From Paenibacillus sabinae T27 (GTDB lineage Bacteria; Bacillota; Bacilli; Paenibacillales; Paenibacillaceae), in NCBI RefSeq assembly GCF_000612505.1, contig NZ_CP004078.1, positions 4,426,001 through 4,490,000 of the forward strand: a stretch of 64,000 nt of DNA. The letters are read 5' to 3'. Of this stretch, positions 1 to 8,492 are shown in pieces (position 1 is the stretch's first letter; each line of letters starts with the position of its first letter). Under the pieces are notes generated by a model. The model was not told the DNA's origin. It made no database searches and saw only the letters and a list, made by a program, of their open reading frames with translations. Made by a program: the position numbers and the translations under genes.

Positions 1-454
1 TCTGTTTCTTTGCCTTGGCCATTTGGGCCCGGGACACCAGCTCGTTGCGCTTGTTGCGCAGCTTGTAGAATTCATCCTTCATGTCATGCAGCTGCTGCAC
101 CAGTTCCTTGGCATGGACTTCCGCCTGCGCATGCAGCTCGTTGTATTCACCGAATTTTTGGTCAAAGTAAATTTTCTCTTCCAGAAGCTTGCGAGCCACT
201 TCCTCCTGGCCGTTCTTCAAGGCAAGCTCGGCTTGGGCGCCGCGCTGTCCGGACAACTTCGCTGCTTCGTCCACACGCTGCTTCATCCGGCGTTCATTTG
301 CCATTTGCTTGGCAACCGTAACTTCCGCTTCGTGAATTTCGGCCTCCATATCGCGCAAATACTGATTCAGCATAACAATCGGGTCTTCCACCTTATCCAG
401 CAGATCGTTGACGGATGCTTTGGTCATATCTTTGATTCTTTTGAAAACTCCCAT
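1..454 (-). CDS. pspA: PspA/IM30 family protein (C-terminus beyond window)
   Basis: Leftward gene starting ATG at 454 and open to the window edge, so only about 151 N-terminal residues are visible. It begins [20 protein letters not shown] and continues as a long charged heptad-rich helix, as in PspA/IM30/LiaH proteins, which oligomerise on the inner face of the membrane and protect damaged envelopes. It is the last gene seen in a leftward operon with a LiaI-like protein, a second PspA and a PspC protein, 3 bp after pspC. The symbol is a family name; LiaH would be an equally fair label. Confidence 0.88.
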   Translation of the reverse strand, partial: MGVFKRIKDMTKASVNDLLDKVEDPIVMLNQYLRDMEAEIHEAEVTVAKQMANERRMKQRVDEAAKLSGQRGAQAELALKNGQEEVARKLLEEKIYFDQKFGEYNELHAQAEVHAKELVQQLHDMKDEFYKLRNKRNELVSRAQMAKAKKQ

Positions 455-457
455 GTT

Positions 458-949
458 TTACACTTCTCCCTTCTTGTCTTCGTATTTGGACAGCTTGCGT
501 TTAAGCTCTTCGATTTCTTTCTGCATCGCTTTCTTCTCAATGTCCTTCATCATGTCGTCCAGAGCGGATTCCTGCGCGGCATGGCCTCCGGATTGGCCGT
601 ACCGCGGATCATAATGGCCGTCCCGGCCATAGGGCCGCGGCCCGGACGGGCCGAATGGACCTCGATGTCCGCAGCCCCGGCGGCTGTAACCACCGTCGCC
701 TCTGTGATGCGGACCATAGCCGCCGTCCGCCATTTCGGGCCCGAAGCCGTAAGGGGGATAAGGCCCCGGCTCCTTCGGAAAGATCAGCGCGGCGATGAAA
801 TACACCGGTATAACGGCGCCGCCCGTAAAGGGAATGCTGATAAGTAGCACAATCCGCAGCAGCGTGGAGTCGATGCCGATCGCTTCCGCCAATCCGCCGG
901 TAAGACCTGTAAGTACTTTATCGCGGGTAGATCGATACAACCTCGTCAT
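458..949 (-). CDS. PspC domain membrane protein
   Basis: 163 aa. Residues 1-65 are a PspC domain: the opening LYRSTRDKVLTGLTGGLAE is typical, followed by a hydrophobic segment (about residues 28-58) that spans the membrane and ends at FPKEP. A Gly/Pro/Tyr/Arg-rich linker follows, then a C-terminal amphipathic coiled coil (about 125-160). PspC proteins anchor or regulate PspA-type stress responses. It lies 4 bp after one PspA gene and 3 bp before another, so it is co-transcribed with them. The long Gly/Pro/Tyr-rich linker between membrane domain and coiled coil could let it reach its PspA partners. Confidence 0.88.
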   Translation of the reverse strand: MTRLYRSTRDKVLTGLTGGLAEAIGIDSTLLRIVLLISIPFTGGAVIPVYFIAALIFPKEPGPYPPYGFGPEMADGGYGPHHRGDGGYSRRGCGHRGPFGPSGPRPYGRDGHYDPRYGQSGGHAAQESALDDMMKDIEKKAMQKEIEELKRKLSKYEDKKGEV

Positions 950-953
950 AACG

Positions 954-1628
954 CTACTCCTTTCCTTCCTTGTTCAGTTTATCCTTCAGCTTGGCCAGCT
1001 CCCGTTCCAGAACGCCGGCGACCGTCTCGCCCGCCTGGACCGCGTATTCCTGGCCCATCCGCCGCAGGTCGCGCAGGCTTTTGGCCTCCAGCTCCCAGTC
1101 GGCAAGCCGGTCATCCAGACGTCCGAACATTTTGGGAATGTCACCGCCTCCGTAAGCGGCGGCCCGCTCATTCATCCGCTGCTGCAGCCGGAGCGTCTCC
1201 ATCCGGGCCGCATAATACTGGCGCTTGCTGTACACCGACTGATACTCCAGCTTCAGTTCGCCGAGCTGCTGCTCCAGCTCCAGCAGAGACTGCCGGCTCT
1301 GCTCCAGCAGACCGCCGTACTGCTCCAGCTTTTCCTCAAAAATAATTTTCTCCTGCAGAGCCAGCTTGGCGAGATTATCCTCGCCCGCCTTGAGCGCCAG
1401 CAGCGCCTGCTCCTCCCGCTTGTTCCTCATGGAAGCCGCCTGGTCAACCTGATTTTGAAGCTGCTTCGTATGATTCGCGTACTGCTGATACAATCTTTCG
1501 GCTTCGCTTATTTCCTCGCGGGTCGTATACAGAAATTGATCGATCAGCTTCACGGGGTCCTGGCTTTGTTCCAGCTTTTCATTTAAATTGGCTACGGTAA
1601 TGTCCCGCATTCGTCGAAAAACGCTCAT
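954..1628 (-). CDS. PspA/IM30 family protein (second copy)
   Basis: 224 aa, full length for the family. Almost entirely helical and charged, starting MSVFRRMRDITVANLNEKLE; the N-terminal amphipathic helix that binds membranes is followed by coiled coil to about residue 150 and a second helical part (about 175-224). It is distinct from the PspA gene at 1-454 but in the same operon, so the locus encodes two different PspA proteins around one PspC. Role inferred from family: membrane-stress scaffold. ATG start is preceded by an AG-rich ribosome site. Confidence 0.87.
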   Translation of the reverse strand: MSVFRRMRDITVANLNEKLEQSQDPVKLIDQFLYTTREEISEAERLYQQYANHTKQLQNQVDQAASMRNKREEQALLALKAGEDNLAKLALQEKIIFEEKLEQYGGLLEQSRQSLLELEQQLGELKLEYQSVYSKRQYYAARMETLRLQQRMNERAAAYGGGDIPKMFGRLDDRLADWELEAKSLRDLRRMGQEYAVQAGETVAGVLERELAKLKDKLNKEGKE

Positions 1629-1672
1629 TGTCTACTGCTCCCTCCTTGCCGCTTAAGTTAAATTCTCATTTA

Positions 1673-1975
1673 TTAATAATGCGTGCTTCTCTTGCCTTTA
1701 AGTACCGATATTCCCCACACGACCAGCGCTATGCCAAGCAGCGGTCCAATCAGCCAGGCCAGCTTGCTGATCAGGGACATGATGCCGATAAACATCACGA
1801 TCCAGCCGATCACCTTGCGTCCGCTCTTGATTCCGTAGTAGCCGAGAACCACCAGCAGCACCGGGAAGAGAAGTCTGAAAATTCCGTGGATTAGCGGAAG
1901 CGCCAACCCCAGCAGCATAATCGCACCGATGGTAATCAGTATGAACGCGAGGCCGTTTCCTCTGTTTCTGTGCAT
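1673..1975 (-). CDS. LiaI-like small membrane protein
   Basis: 100 aa with four closely packed hydrophobic stretches (about residues 10-28, 31-47, 54-70, 73-92), short basic loops and a basic C-terminus (GKRSTHY). This composition matches LiaI/LiaF-N-terminal-type membrane proteins that recruit PspA/LiaH to the membrane. First gene of the leftward stress operon, 44 bp upstream of the PspA gene, with a plausible sigma-A promoter at 2017-2045. Function is inferred from context and topology; no catalytic motif is present. Confidence 0.7.
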   Translation of the reverse strand: MHRNRGNGLAFILITIGAIMLLGLALPLIHGIFRLLFPVLLVVLGYYGIKSGRKVIGWIVMFIGIMSLISKLAWLIGPLLGIALVVWGISVLKGKRSTHY

Positions 1976-2016
1976 TCTTTCTCACCGCCTTTCGATGTCC
2001 TGTTCCTTATGCTCTT

Positions 2017-2045
2017 ATTTTAGGAAAAATCGGGGCCGTTCAAAA
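2017..2045 (-). promoter_or_regulatory. Promoter of the LiaI-PspA-PspC operon
   Basis: On the minus strand TTTTGA (2040-2045) is followed after 17 bp by TAAAAT (2017-2022), a good sigma-A match about 40 bp upstream of the LiaI-like start. I found no clear LiaR box. Confidence 0.5.
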
Positions 2046-2224
2046 CGGACCGGGGACGGTTTTTGAAACTGGACCTAAGGCGGGGCGGCATTAAGACTTC
2101 CGTTCCTCAATCAGCGATAGGCGCCCCGGAACACAGCTCAGGACGCAAAAACCAGCTAATGTTTGTCAAGCATCCAGTCTTGGAGAATTTAAAAATTGCT
2201 GGTATAGTTATTTTTGAGCACAGC

Positions 2225-2250
2225 AAAAAAAACCTCCATTGGCGTGGAGA
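2225..2250 (-). terminator. Terminator of the IS110 transposase gene
   Basis: Leftward reading gives a CTCCA/TGGAG hairpin followed by eight T residues, 21 bp beyond the transposase stop codon. Confidence 0.75.
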
Positions 2251-2270
2251 GTTGCTGGATTAATATGGGA

Positions 2271-3449
2271 TTATACCTGGTAAGGCTGGCCTTTTCTTAG
2301 GATCGCGTATATGTGATGAAGCAGCTTGTTGGCGCAAGCAATCACCGCGACCTTGTAGGGCTTGCCTTCTTTCTTTTTCTTGTCGTAATAAGGTCTGAGT
2401 TTAGAGCAGTCGCCTCGCCTGAGACTACATTGTACAGCTAAATACAAGGCCCTTCTCAGACGTTTGGAGCCTCGCTTGGTAATTCGGTTGCTGGAAGCGG
2501 TGAATTTCCCTGAATTAAATACCCCAGGGTCCAGCCCTGCATAAGCCACCAACTGTTTCGGGCTTTCAAACTGCCGAATGTCTCCCAATTCCGCTACAAG
2601 CGTAGCTGCCAGTTTTTCTCCAATCCCGGGAATCGTTCTCAGCAGTTCTGTTTCCGGCATTCCCATCGAAAGCTCCTGCATCTGCTTCTCTAAGCGCTTT
2701 AACTGCTCTTGCAAGGAATGAAGTAGGGAAAGCATCCCCTCTAGAATGTAGACTTGAGATGAACTCACTTTGACCTGGTGCCATTCACTCAAGGCCTCCT
2801 CCACACGCTGAGCCTTTTCTTCCACCCACCACTTGGCATGTGACTGTCCTGCCGTCTTCTCCATCGTCTCGTACACCCGGTCTTCCTGACCCCGCAAACA
2901 ACACTCCAGCACTCGCAGTGCCGTTTCCGAGTATAGATTATAAAATATTCCCTCGAACGCAGGGAACACCTGATCCAGCAGGGCCCGAGTATTGAGCTTC
3001 GCCTGTACATATAAACCCGTCACAAATTCATGCTGTCTGGTTACATGCTGAAGCTCGGTATAAACGTCTTCCGGAGTCCGGTGAGGCAGGATTTCACCCC
3101 GGTAATACATCTCGGCCAGATGCCAGGCATCCGCCGCATCCGTCTTGACTTTCCGGAGCTTGGTTCCTCTCGCTCTTTTGGACTGCAAGGGATTTACGAT
3201 ACAATGCCGGATTCCCTGCTGTACCAAAAAGTTCACTAGTCCCCGGTGGTAATGTCCCGTCGCCTCCAGAATAACCACGGGCTCTTGGCTGGTCTGTTCC
3301 TGCAGTTGCTCTACGCATGCTTTCAACCGTCCAAACCCTTTCGCTTCATGAACCATGACTTCGGTTTCCCCCCACGCTTCATTCCGCCCTGTAAAGGCTT
3401 GAAATACACTACTTCCCTTCGAAACATCCAGTCCAATAACCGGTTCCAT
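2271..3449 (-). CDS. IS110-family transposase
   Basis: 392 aa from ATG 3449, chosen because GGAGG lies 5 bp upstream; an earlier in-frame start adds 13 residues without a ribosome site. N-terminal RuvC-like DEDD domain: Asp in IGLDVSKG, Glu in VILEATGHY, Asp pair in KTDAADAWHLA. C-terminal Tnp20 domain contains a helix-hairpin-helix-like segment (IPGIGEKLAATLVAELGD) and the catalytic serine region SGKFTASSNR. Full length and apparently intact. These enzymes recombine a circular intermediate into short targets, and in characterised members a non-coding RNA from the element end guides them. Confidence 0.93.
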   Translation of the reverse strand: MEPVIGLDVSKGSSVFQAFTGRNEAWGETEVMVHEAKGFGRLKACVEQLQEQTSQEPVVILEATGHYHRGLVNFLVQQGIRHCIVNPLQSKRARGTKLRKVKTDAADAWHLAEMYYRGEILPHRTPEDVYTELQHVTRQHEFVTGLYVQAKLNTRALLDQVFPAFEGIFYNLYSETALRVLECCLRGQEDRVYETMEKTAGQSHAKWWVEEKAQRVEEALSEWHQVKVSSSQVYILEGMLSLLHSLQEQLKRLEKQMQELSMGMPETELLRTIPGIGEKLAATLVAELGDIRQFESPKQLVAYAGLDPGVFNSGKFTASSNRITKRGSKRLRRALYLAVQCSLRRGDCSKLRPYYDKKKKEGKPYKVAVIACANKLLHHIYAILRKGQPYQV

Positions 3450-3652
3450 AATTTCCTCCACTCTTTCAGTATTCGCCGGCACTCCCACGATGGTTCCAAA
3501 CCCATAGCTTCGCTTGTGATGCGGGGTCCATTGCCCCTACCAGCTCAAACATGGTCATTGGAGGCAGTGGGAGAACAGTTTTTGCTCCGGGGTATATTCC
3601 CCTAAAAGACCCTCGTTCTCCCGGCTACCGCCATCTTAAAACAACTACAAAA

Positions 3653-3712
3653 TTAGGCCAACCAGAAGTTTCTGGCTGACCTAATAATACGAAAAGACCC
3701 TTCGCAGGGTCT
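3653..3712 (-). terminator. Two hairpins downstream of the solute-binding protein gene
   Basis: AGACCC (3695-3700) pairs with GGGTCT (3707-3712) and is followed leftward by TTTTC: a factor-independent terminator 5 bp beyond the stop at 3717. A second imperfect stem, TTAGGCCAACCAGAA with TTCTGGCTGACCTAA (3653-3684), follows it. Confidence 0.7.
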
Positions 3713-3716
3713 CCCT

Positions 3717-4961
3717 TCAGTATTCCGTATCTTTCAAAAGGCCGTCGATCTCGGCGGCCGCAAGGTCAAGACCTTGCTGTACGGGTAATTCACCCAGGAA
3801 TATTTTGTTCAGGTATAACGTATACACCAGTTCGATTTTGTCCCAGTTCTTGACCGTCGGACGCAAAAAGCCCTCGTCCACAGCTTCAACATAGGGATAA
3901 AGATAGGAATCCGGACTGACCTTCATCGCCTTAAGCGCTTCCCTGTTCGCCGGGATTAACCCCGACCGGGACATAATGAGCTGCGCTTCCTTGCTGGTCA
4001 TCCATTGAATAAATGCCCAAGCTTCGGCAGGATGCTGGCTGCCCTTCATAATGACCAGATTCTCGCCGCCGATAATCGAGGAAGGGACGATGGAGCGCGG
4101 GAAGGGAACGGGCAAGGTCTGCTCAAGAGCAAGATTAAGCTCCGAATGCTTCAATAAACTGTAGAACCACGGTGCGTCGTCGGTAATGAGCATATTTCCA
4201 TTCCTCACCTTCTCCCAGTTATCGCTGTTCAGCGTAACCGCCGAGAGATGAATAAGCTTTTCCTTATATAAGCCTGTCAGCTTCTCTACCGCACGAACGG
4301 TGCCCGGACTGTTTAAATAACCCGTTGCCCCGGTAAACCCGGGGTCCATGAACGAACCTCCAAGGCTGTAGATATAGGGCAGCGTGTCCCAAGGGTCCAA
4401 TCCTCCCAGGCCAATCGTAAAGCGGTGCTCGCGGGCCACCTCTAAAATTTCGTCCATGGTGCCGGGCGGCTCGGAATACCCCGCCTGCCTCAGCAGCTTC
4501 CGGTTAAAGATTGCCGTCTTGGTGTACAGGTTAAGCGGCAACGAATAGTATTCATCTTGATAAAAACCGATGCTGAGCCCTTTGTTGTAGAACGCATACT
4601 CAAGCTGCTCAAACCCCGGAAATCCTTCCAGCGGCTCAAGGAGGTCTTTATGCGCAAATTCCGGCACCCAGGCAATATCCATCCGCACCACATCCGGACC
4701 TCGGTTGGAGGAGGCGCGCGCAATCAAGCTGTACTTCAGTTCATTGGAATTAGCCAGATTGATGCATTTCACCCGTATATCGGGATTGTTCCGCTCGAAA
4801 GCCGGGATGAGCTTCTTCACCAGCAGACGGGTTTCCCTATCATTGTACGTATGCCAGAAGGTAATGACCGTTTTGTCATTCCCATGAAGCGTCTGGACCT
4901 TGCCCGGTTCCGAGATTACGGACGCGCCGGCGCAACCGGCTGTTAACACAATCGTTGTCAA
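3717..4961 (-). CDS. ABC-type sugar-binding lipoprotein (extracellular solute-binding family 1)
   Basis: About 414 aa. The lipobox LTAGC marks a lipid-anchored protein; the body has the family-1 pattern (VITFWHTYNDRE, GPDVVRMDIAWVPEF, EAWAFIQWMTSKEAQ). It should capture a sugar or oligosaccharide outside the membrane. It follows the YesN/YesM pair by about 45 bp, so it may be a sensor partner or the binding part of a transporter whose permeases lie elsewhere. The start is unclear: TTG at 4961 leaves only 9 residues before the lipobox cysteine, too short for a signal peptide, whereas the frame stays open upstream through VFVFRWFIFL but has no ATG, GTG or TTG there. Confidence 0.82.
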   Translation of the reverse strand: MTTIVLTAGCAGASVISEPGKVQTLHGNDKTVITFWHTYNDRETRLLVKKLIPAFERNNPDIRVKCINLANSNELKYSLIARASSNRGPDVVRMDIAWVPEFAHKDLLEPLEGFPGFEQLEYAFYNKGLSIGFYQDEYYSLPLNLYTKTAIFNRKLLRQAGYSEPPGTMDEILEVAREHRFTIGLGGLDPWDTLPYIYSLGGSFMDPGFTGATGYLNSPGTVRAVEKLTGLYKEKLIHLSAVTLNSDNWEKVRNGNMLITDDAPWFYSLLKHSELNLALEQTLPVPFPRSIVPSSIIGGENLVIMKGSQHPAEAWAFIQWMTSKEAQLIMSRSGLIPANREALKAMKVSPDSYLYPYVEAVDEGFLRPTVKNWDKIELVYTLYLNKIFLGELPVQQGLDLAAAEIDGLLKDTEY

Positions 4962-5006
4962 AAAGATAAACCACCGGAATACAAAGACGGAAATCTCCCC
5001 CTCTCT

Positions 5007-6578
5007 TTACGGTTCAGCGCTGCACTTCAGGCTTTCCCTGTATTCCACCGGAGTGAGCCCTGTTCCTTTTTTGAACACCTTGCTGAAGTATTTAACGTCC
5101 TTAAATCCAGCGCCTTGGGCCACATCATAGATCCGGCTGTCATCCTGGGCAAGCAGCCGCTTGGCTTCCCGAATCCGCAGCTCGATCACATAATCGATAA
5201 AGTTTCGCCCGGTTTGTTTTTTGAATAACAGACTGAAATAGCTTTTGCTTAGATGCACGGTATCCGCCACGCTCTGAAGCGTCAAGTTTTCGGTGAAATG
5301 GGCGGCAATGTGCTCCAGTGCCCTCGTGATTATCTGTCCCCCGTAACCGTTATCAGACAATTGAGGAATCATGGACATCCCGTTCTGCTCCAGCTCGCCA
5401 ACCATGAAGGCGGCCAACTGCTCCAAGGTTTCCGTCTTGCGGATCAGCTCCTGCTCTTCGGGAGGAAGTGATTCGGCGCCCGCCTGCAGCCGGTAAGTAC
5501 CGGCAAGCAGCATACAGGCCTCCTGTTGAACCTGCTCCGGGCTCAAGAGCCGGCTCTTCCAGCGTTCAAGCGCGAAATCAATCGCATGGGAAGCCGGTTC
5601 TCCGCCTCGGATCATCTCATAAAACGGTTCCCAATCCTCGGCCTGTACAAGGTCCGGCGGCGACAGTTCACGCTTGCTCTCCGGTCTCCCGCTCTCAAAC
5701 CATCCGCCCAGCCCCTTGAAAAAACGCTGCTGACAGGCCAAGCGGCTCTCCGCATATCCCTGAAGAAGCCAACCAGCTTCCTGACCTATAGCCAGCCCTG
5801 CCGATGTGGAAATGCTCCATTCCGCTTCGACGCCCTGCTTCCACACTTGAAACTGCCGTACCGCTTCTCCCTCGCGCTCCGGAAAGATCAGGAACAGGCT
5901 GTTCTCCGCGACCAGCAGTGCGCTTCCCTTCTCCATCCGCTCATAGAACGCTTCCTGCAGGTCCTCAAGCAAGAGCTGAACATATAAATAGCCGTTATTC
6001 TCTTTCCAGTCCTCAGCTCCGTCCAACATAAGATAGACACCGGCATAGGGTTCTTCCAGCCACTCCGGGGCGCCCGCCGCGGCGGACGGCGTGATCTGCT
6101 CCTGTACGATCCACCGCTTGATTTCCTGCTCCTCGCGCTTCCTTTCGAGATAAAGAGCGCTCTGCCGATACTGGATCAGCTCGGAATCCTGCTTCCTCTC
6201 GTCCTCCAGCATGGCAATGCTCCGGTGCAGGACGGCCAGAAGATCGTCCTTTTTCAAAGTCAGCTTTAGCAGATAATCGACGGCGCCCAGCTTCAGCCCC
6301 TCTTTGACATATTCAAAGTCACTGTAATTGCTGATCAGAACCACCTTGATCCAAGGGCAAAGCGCCTGTGCCTGCTTCATCAGGTCTATGCCGTTCATCA
6401 AGGGCATTTTGATATCCGTAATCAGTATATCGAAGGACTCGCGTTCCAGCGCAGCCAATGCCTCCGCACCGTTCGCGTAGTGGTCCTCCGCAGACATCCC
6501 TTCCTGTTCCCAGTCGATAAACGCGCTGATTCCATGGCGGATTACCGGTTCGTCATCTACGATCAGTACTCTATACAT
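5007..6578 (-). CDS. YesN-type response regulator, AraC family
   Basis: 523 aa from ATG 6578, chosen because GGGAGGAGC sits just upstream; longer in-frame starts run into the kinase gene. N-terminal receiver domain with acidic pocket D9/D10 and phosphoacceptor D55 in ILITDIKMP; middle region of about 270 aa typical of YesN proteins; C-terminal AraC double helix-turn-helix (SVADTVHLSKSYFSLLFKKQ and DVAQGAGFKDVKYFSKVFKK). It likely activates the neighbouring glucan genes when phosphorylated by the kinase encoded 26 bp upstream. The target operators were not identified. Confidence 0.9.
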   Translation of the reverse strand: MYRVLIVDDEPVIRHGISAFIDWEQEGMSAEDHYANGAEALAALERESFDILITDIKMPLMNGIDLMKQAQALCPWIKVVLISNYSDFEYVKEGLKLGAVDYLLKLTLKKDDLLAVLHRSIAMLEDERKQDSELIQYRQSALYLERKREEQEIKRWIVQEQITPSAAAGAPEWLEEPYAGVYLMLDGAEDWKENNGYLYVQLLLEDLQEAFYERMEKGSALLVAENSLFLIFPEREGEAVRQFQVWKQGVEAEWSISTSAGLAIGQEAGWLLQGYAESRLACQQRFFKGLGGWFESGRPESKRELSPPDLVQAEDWEPFYEMIRGGEPASHAIDFALERWKSRLLSPEQVQQEACMLLAGTYRLQAGAESLPPEEQELIRKTETLEQLAAFMVGELEQNGMSMIPQLSDNGYGGQIITRALEHIAAHFTENLTLQSVADTVHLSKSYFSLLFKKQTGRNFIDYVIELRIREAKRLLAQDDSRIYDVAQGAGFKDVKYFSKVFKKGTGLTPVEYRESLKCSAEP

Positions 6579-6604
6579 GGTGCTCCTCCCGCTTTTTGCC
6601 GGTT

Positions 6605-8395
6605 CTAAGAGGTCGTTTCTATCGGCTTTTTTAATAAAATGTGTACGGTCGTTCCCTGCCCGGGAACGCTGACCATCGAACACTCCCAATTTTGATCGTA
6701 ATACAGCCGCAGCGTGTCATAAATATGGCGCAGACCGATGCCGGTTCCACCTTGGTCCACTGCAGCCTTTGCTTCATTTAACTGCCTCAGCTTCTCCTCG
6801 CCAATCCCTCTGCCATCGTCCTCCACCCGGAATTCGAGTCCCTCGGCGCCTTTTCGGATCGTTATCGAGATTCTGCCAGCCGTATTTTTCGGAACGATTC
6901 CATGGAAGATGGCGTTCTCCACCAGCGGCTGCAGCAGCATGCGGGGAATCATGATCTTCTCCGTCCCGGGCTGGACGTCCAGCTCCAGATGAAAGTTCTT
7001 TTCATAACGCAGCTCCAGAATGATCAGATACTTACGGATTATATCGAGCTCCTCATCCACTGTAATCATGACGCCGTTCTTGCCCATGTTCGCCTCAAGC
7101 AGATGATTTAATGCCGACAACACCTCGGATGCGCGGCTGTTCTGGCCGGAATCAATAAGCCACCGCAGCGTGCTGAGTGTGTTAAACAGAAAATGCGGGT
7201 GAATCCGGTGCATGACCGCCCGAAGCTCCGCGTGGTGCTTCTCGTTCTGCTCATTCTCTACCTGCCGCATCAAATTCCCGATTTCATGCACCATTTTGTT
7301 AAACTGCTTGCTTAAAAATCCGATTTCATCGGCCGTGCGGATGTCCGTCCTCGTATCCAAATCGCCTTGCTGCACGCGGAGCATGCTTTGGGTAAGCTGC
7401 TTAACAGGTTTGGTCACCATCCCGGCCACGAAAAGGCCGATGCCGACGGCGATCATGGAGAATAAGGCTGAGGTCAGCAGAATTCGGGTCTGAAGCTGCT
7501 CGAGCTGCCCGCTGATTTCATTCACAGGAACGGTTCCGACAAGCATCCAGCCGTTGGTCAGCAGCTGCTTGACCCCGTAATAGGGGATGCCGTCCATTTC
7601 GAACTCGAACTCAACTCTGTCATTGTCCACAATGCTACTGTACAAATCGGGATTCTGCACCCGCTTGTTAATCATTTGAAGGTTGGAATCAATCATGATC
7701 CTCCCTTCGGAATCGACGACGAAGAACTTGCCTGTATTCCCAAGCTTCAGCTTCCGGATCGTTCCAAGGATCGACTGCCCGTCCAAATGAACCTGCACCA
7801 GTCCGATATTGTTCATCGTGTCAAAGTCCTTCAGCACTCTTCCCACCGGCAGAACCAGATCCGTATTCTCTCCGCCGCCGCTGAAGTGGTCGTACTGAAG
7901 GCCCTGCCACACCAGCTCTCCGTCCTTGCGCTTCACTTCCTTCACCCAATCCTCGTCGGACAGGCGGATCTGCTTAAGCTCGGTGTCCGAAAAGGTTCCG
8001 CTGCCCCATCCCTTTCCTTCCTCCTTCAATAAATACACGATTTTGACAAAAGAGTTCGAATACACGTAATTGTTCAGCAGCGTATTGATGTACTGATAAT
8101 TCCAGTTATCCTCATAGGTTGGATCGCCGTTCACCTGCAAGGCGGCGCGCTGGATGTTGGGATCGCTGGAAATAAAGTCGGAGGTATCAATCCCCACATT
8201 TAATATAAAAGAGAGCGAATCCGCCGTCTGCTCCGCAATCTGGAGCGTGGATTCTCTAACGTTCTTTTTGAGAATGGAGTCCGACACCCAGTAGAAGGAC
8301 AAGCTTGTGAAGACGGTCGGAATCAAAATAACGAGCAGGAGAACCACGATGATTTTGGCGGTGAAGCTTTTGGAAATTGTCAGTGTTCGCAGCAT
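6605..8395 (-). CDS. YesM-type sensor histidine kinase
   Basis: 596 aa. Membrane segment at about 14-38, extracytoplasmic dCACHE-like sensor region to about 300, second membrane segment (about 303-325), HAMP domain, then a HisKA_7TM/His_kinase block with the phosphoacceptor in HRIHPHFLFNTLS and a C-terminal ATPase with N box (PLVENAIFHGI) and G boxes (VEDDGRGIG, GTGIGLRH). This is the Gram-positive YesM class that normally senses carbohydrates with a cognate YesN. It is first in the leftward kinase-regulator-lipoprotein operon and 89 bp from the GH66 gene end. Confidence 0.92.
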   Translation of the reverse strand: MLRTLTISKSFTAKIIVVLLLVILIPTVFTSLSFYWVSDSILKKNVRESTLQIAEQTADSLSFILNVGIDTSDFISSDPNIQRAALQVNGDPTYEDNWNYQYINTLLNNYVYSNSFVKIVYLLKEEGKGWGSGTFSDTELKQIRLSDEDWVKEVKRKDGELVWQGLQYDHFSGGGENTDLVLPVGRVLKDFDTMNNIGLVQVHLDGQSILGTIRKLKLGNTGKFFVVDSEGRIMIDSNLQMINKRVQNPDLYSSIVDNDRVEFEFEMDGIPYYGVKQLLTNGWMLVGTVPVNEISGQLEQLQTRILLTSALFSMIAVGIGLFVAGMVTKPVKQLTQSMLRVQQGDLDTRTDIRTADEIGFLSKQFNKMVHEIGNLMRQVENEQNEKHHAELRAVMHRIHPHFLFNTLSTLRWLIDSGQNSRASEVLSALNHLLEANMGKNGVMITVDEELDIIRKYLIILELRYEKNFHLELDVQPGTEKIMIPRMLLQPLVENAIFHGIVPKNTAGRISITIRKGAEGLEFRVEDDGRGIGEEKLRQLNEAKAAVDQGGTGIGLRHIYDTLRLYYDQNWECSMVSVPGQGTTVHILLKKPIETTS

Positions 8396-8472
8396 ACAGC
8401 CTCTCCTATTTCGTTTCTATCTAAAAGTGTACTAGATGTAAAGCCCAATACCAATGTTATATATAGGAAAAT

Positions 8473-8492
8473 TAAGAAACTCTTCTATTTCT
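8473..8492 (-). terminator. Weak hairpin at the GH66 gene end
   Basis: AAGAAA pairs with TTTCTT across the stop codon and is followed leftward by AATTTT; a weak terminator candidate. Confidence 0.35.

Larger units (their letters stand above)
2225..3640 (-). mobile_element. IS110-family insertion sequence (ends approximate)
   Basis: The transposase gene plus about 190 bp of non-coding DNA upstream of it (3450-3640) and about 45 bp downstream. IS110 elements have no long terminal inverted repeats and make no obvious target duplication, so the exact ends cannot be set from one copy. It sits between the psp operon and the glucan locus and breaks no recognisable gene. Confidence 0.6.
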
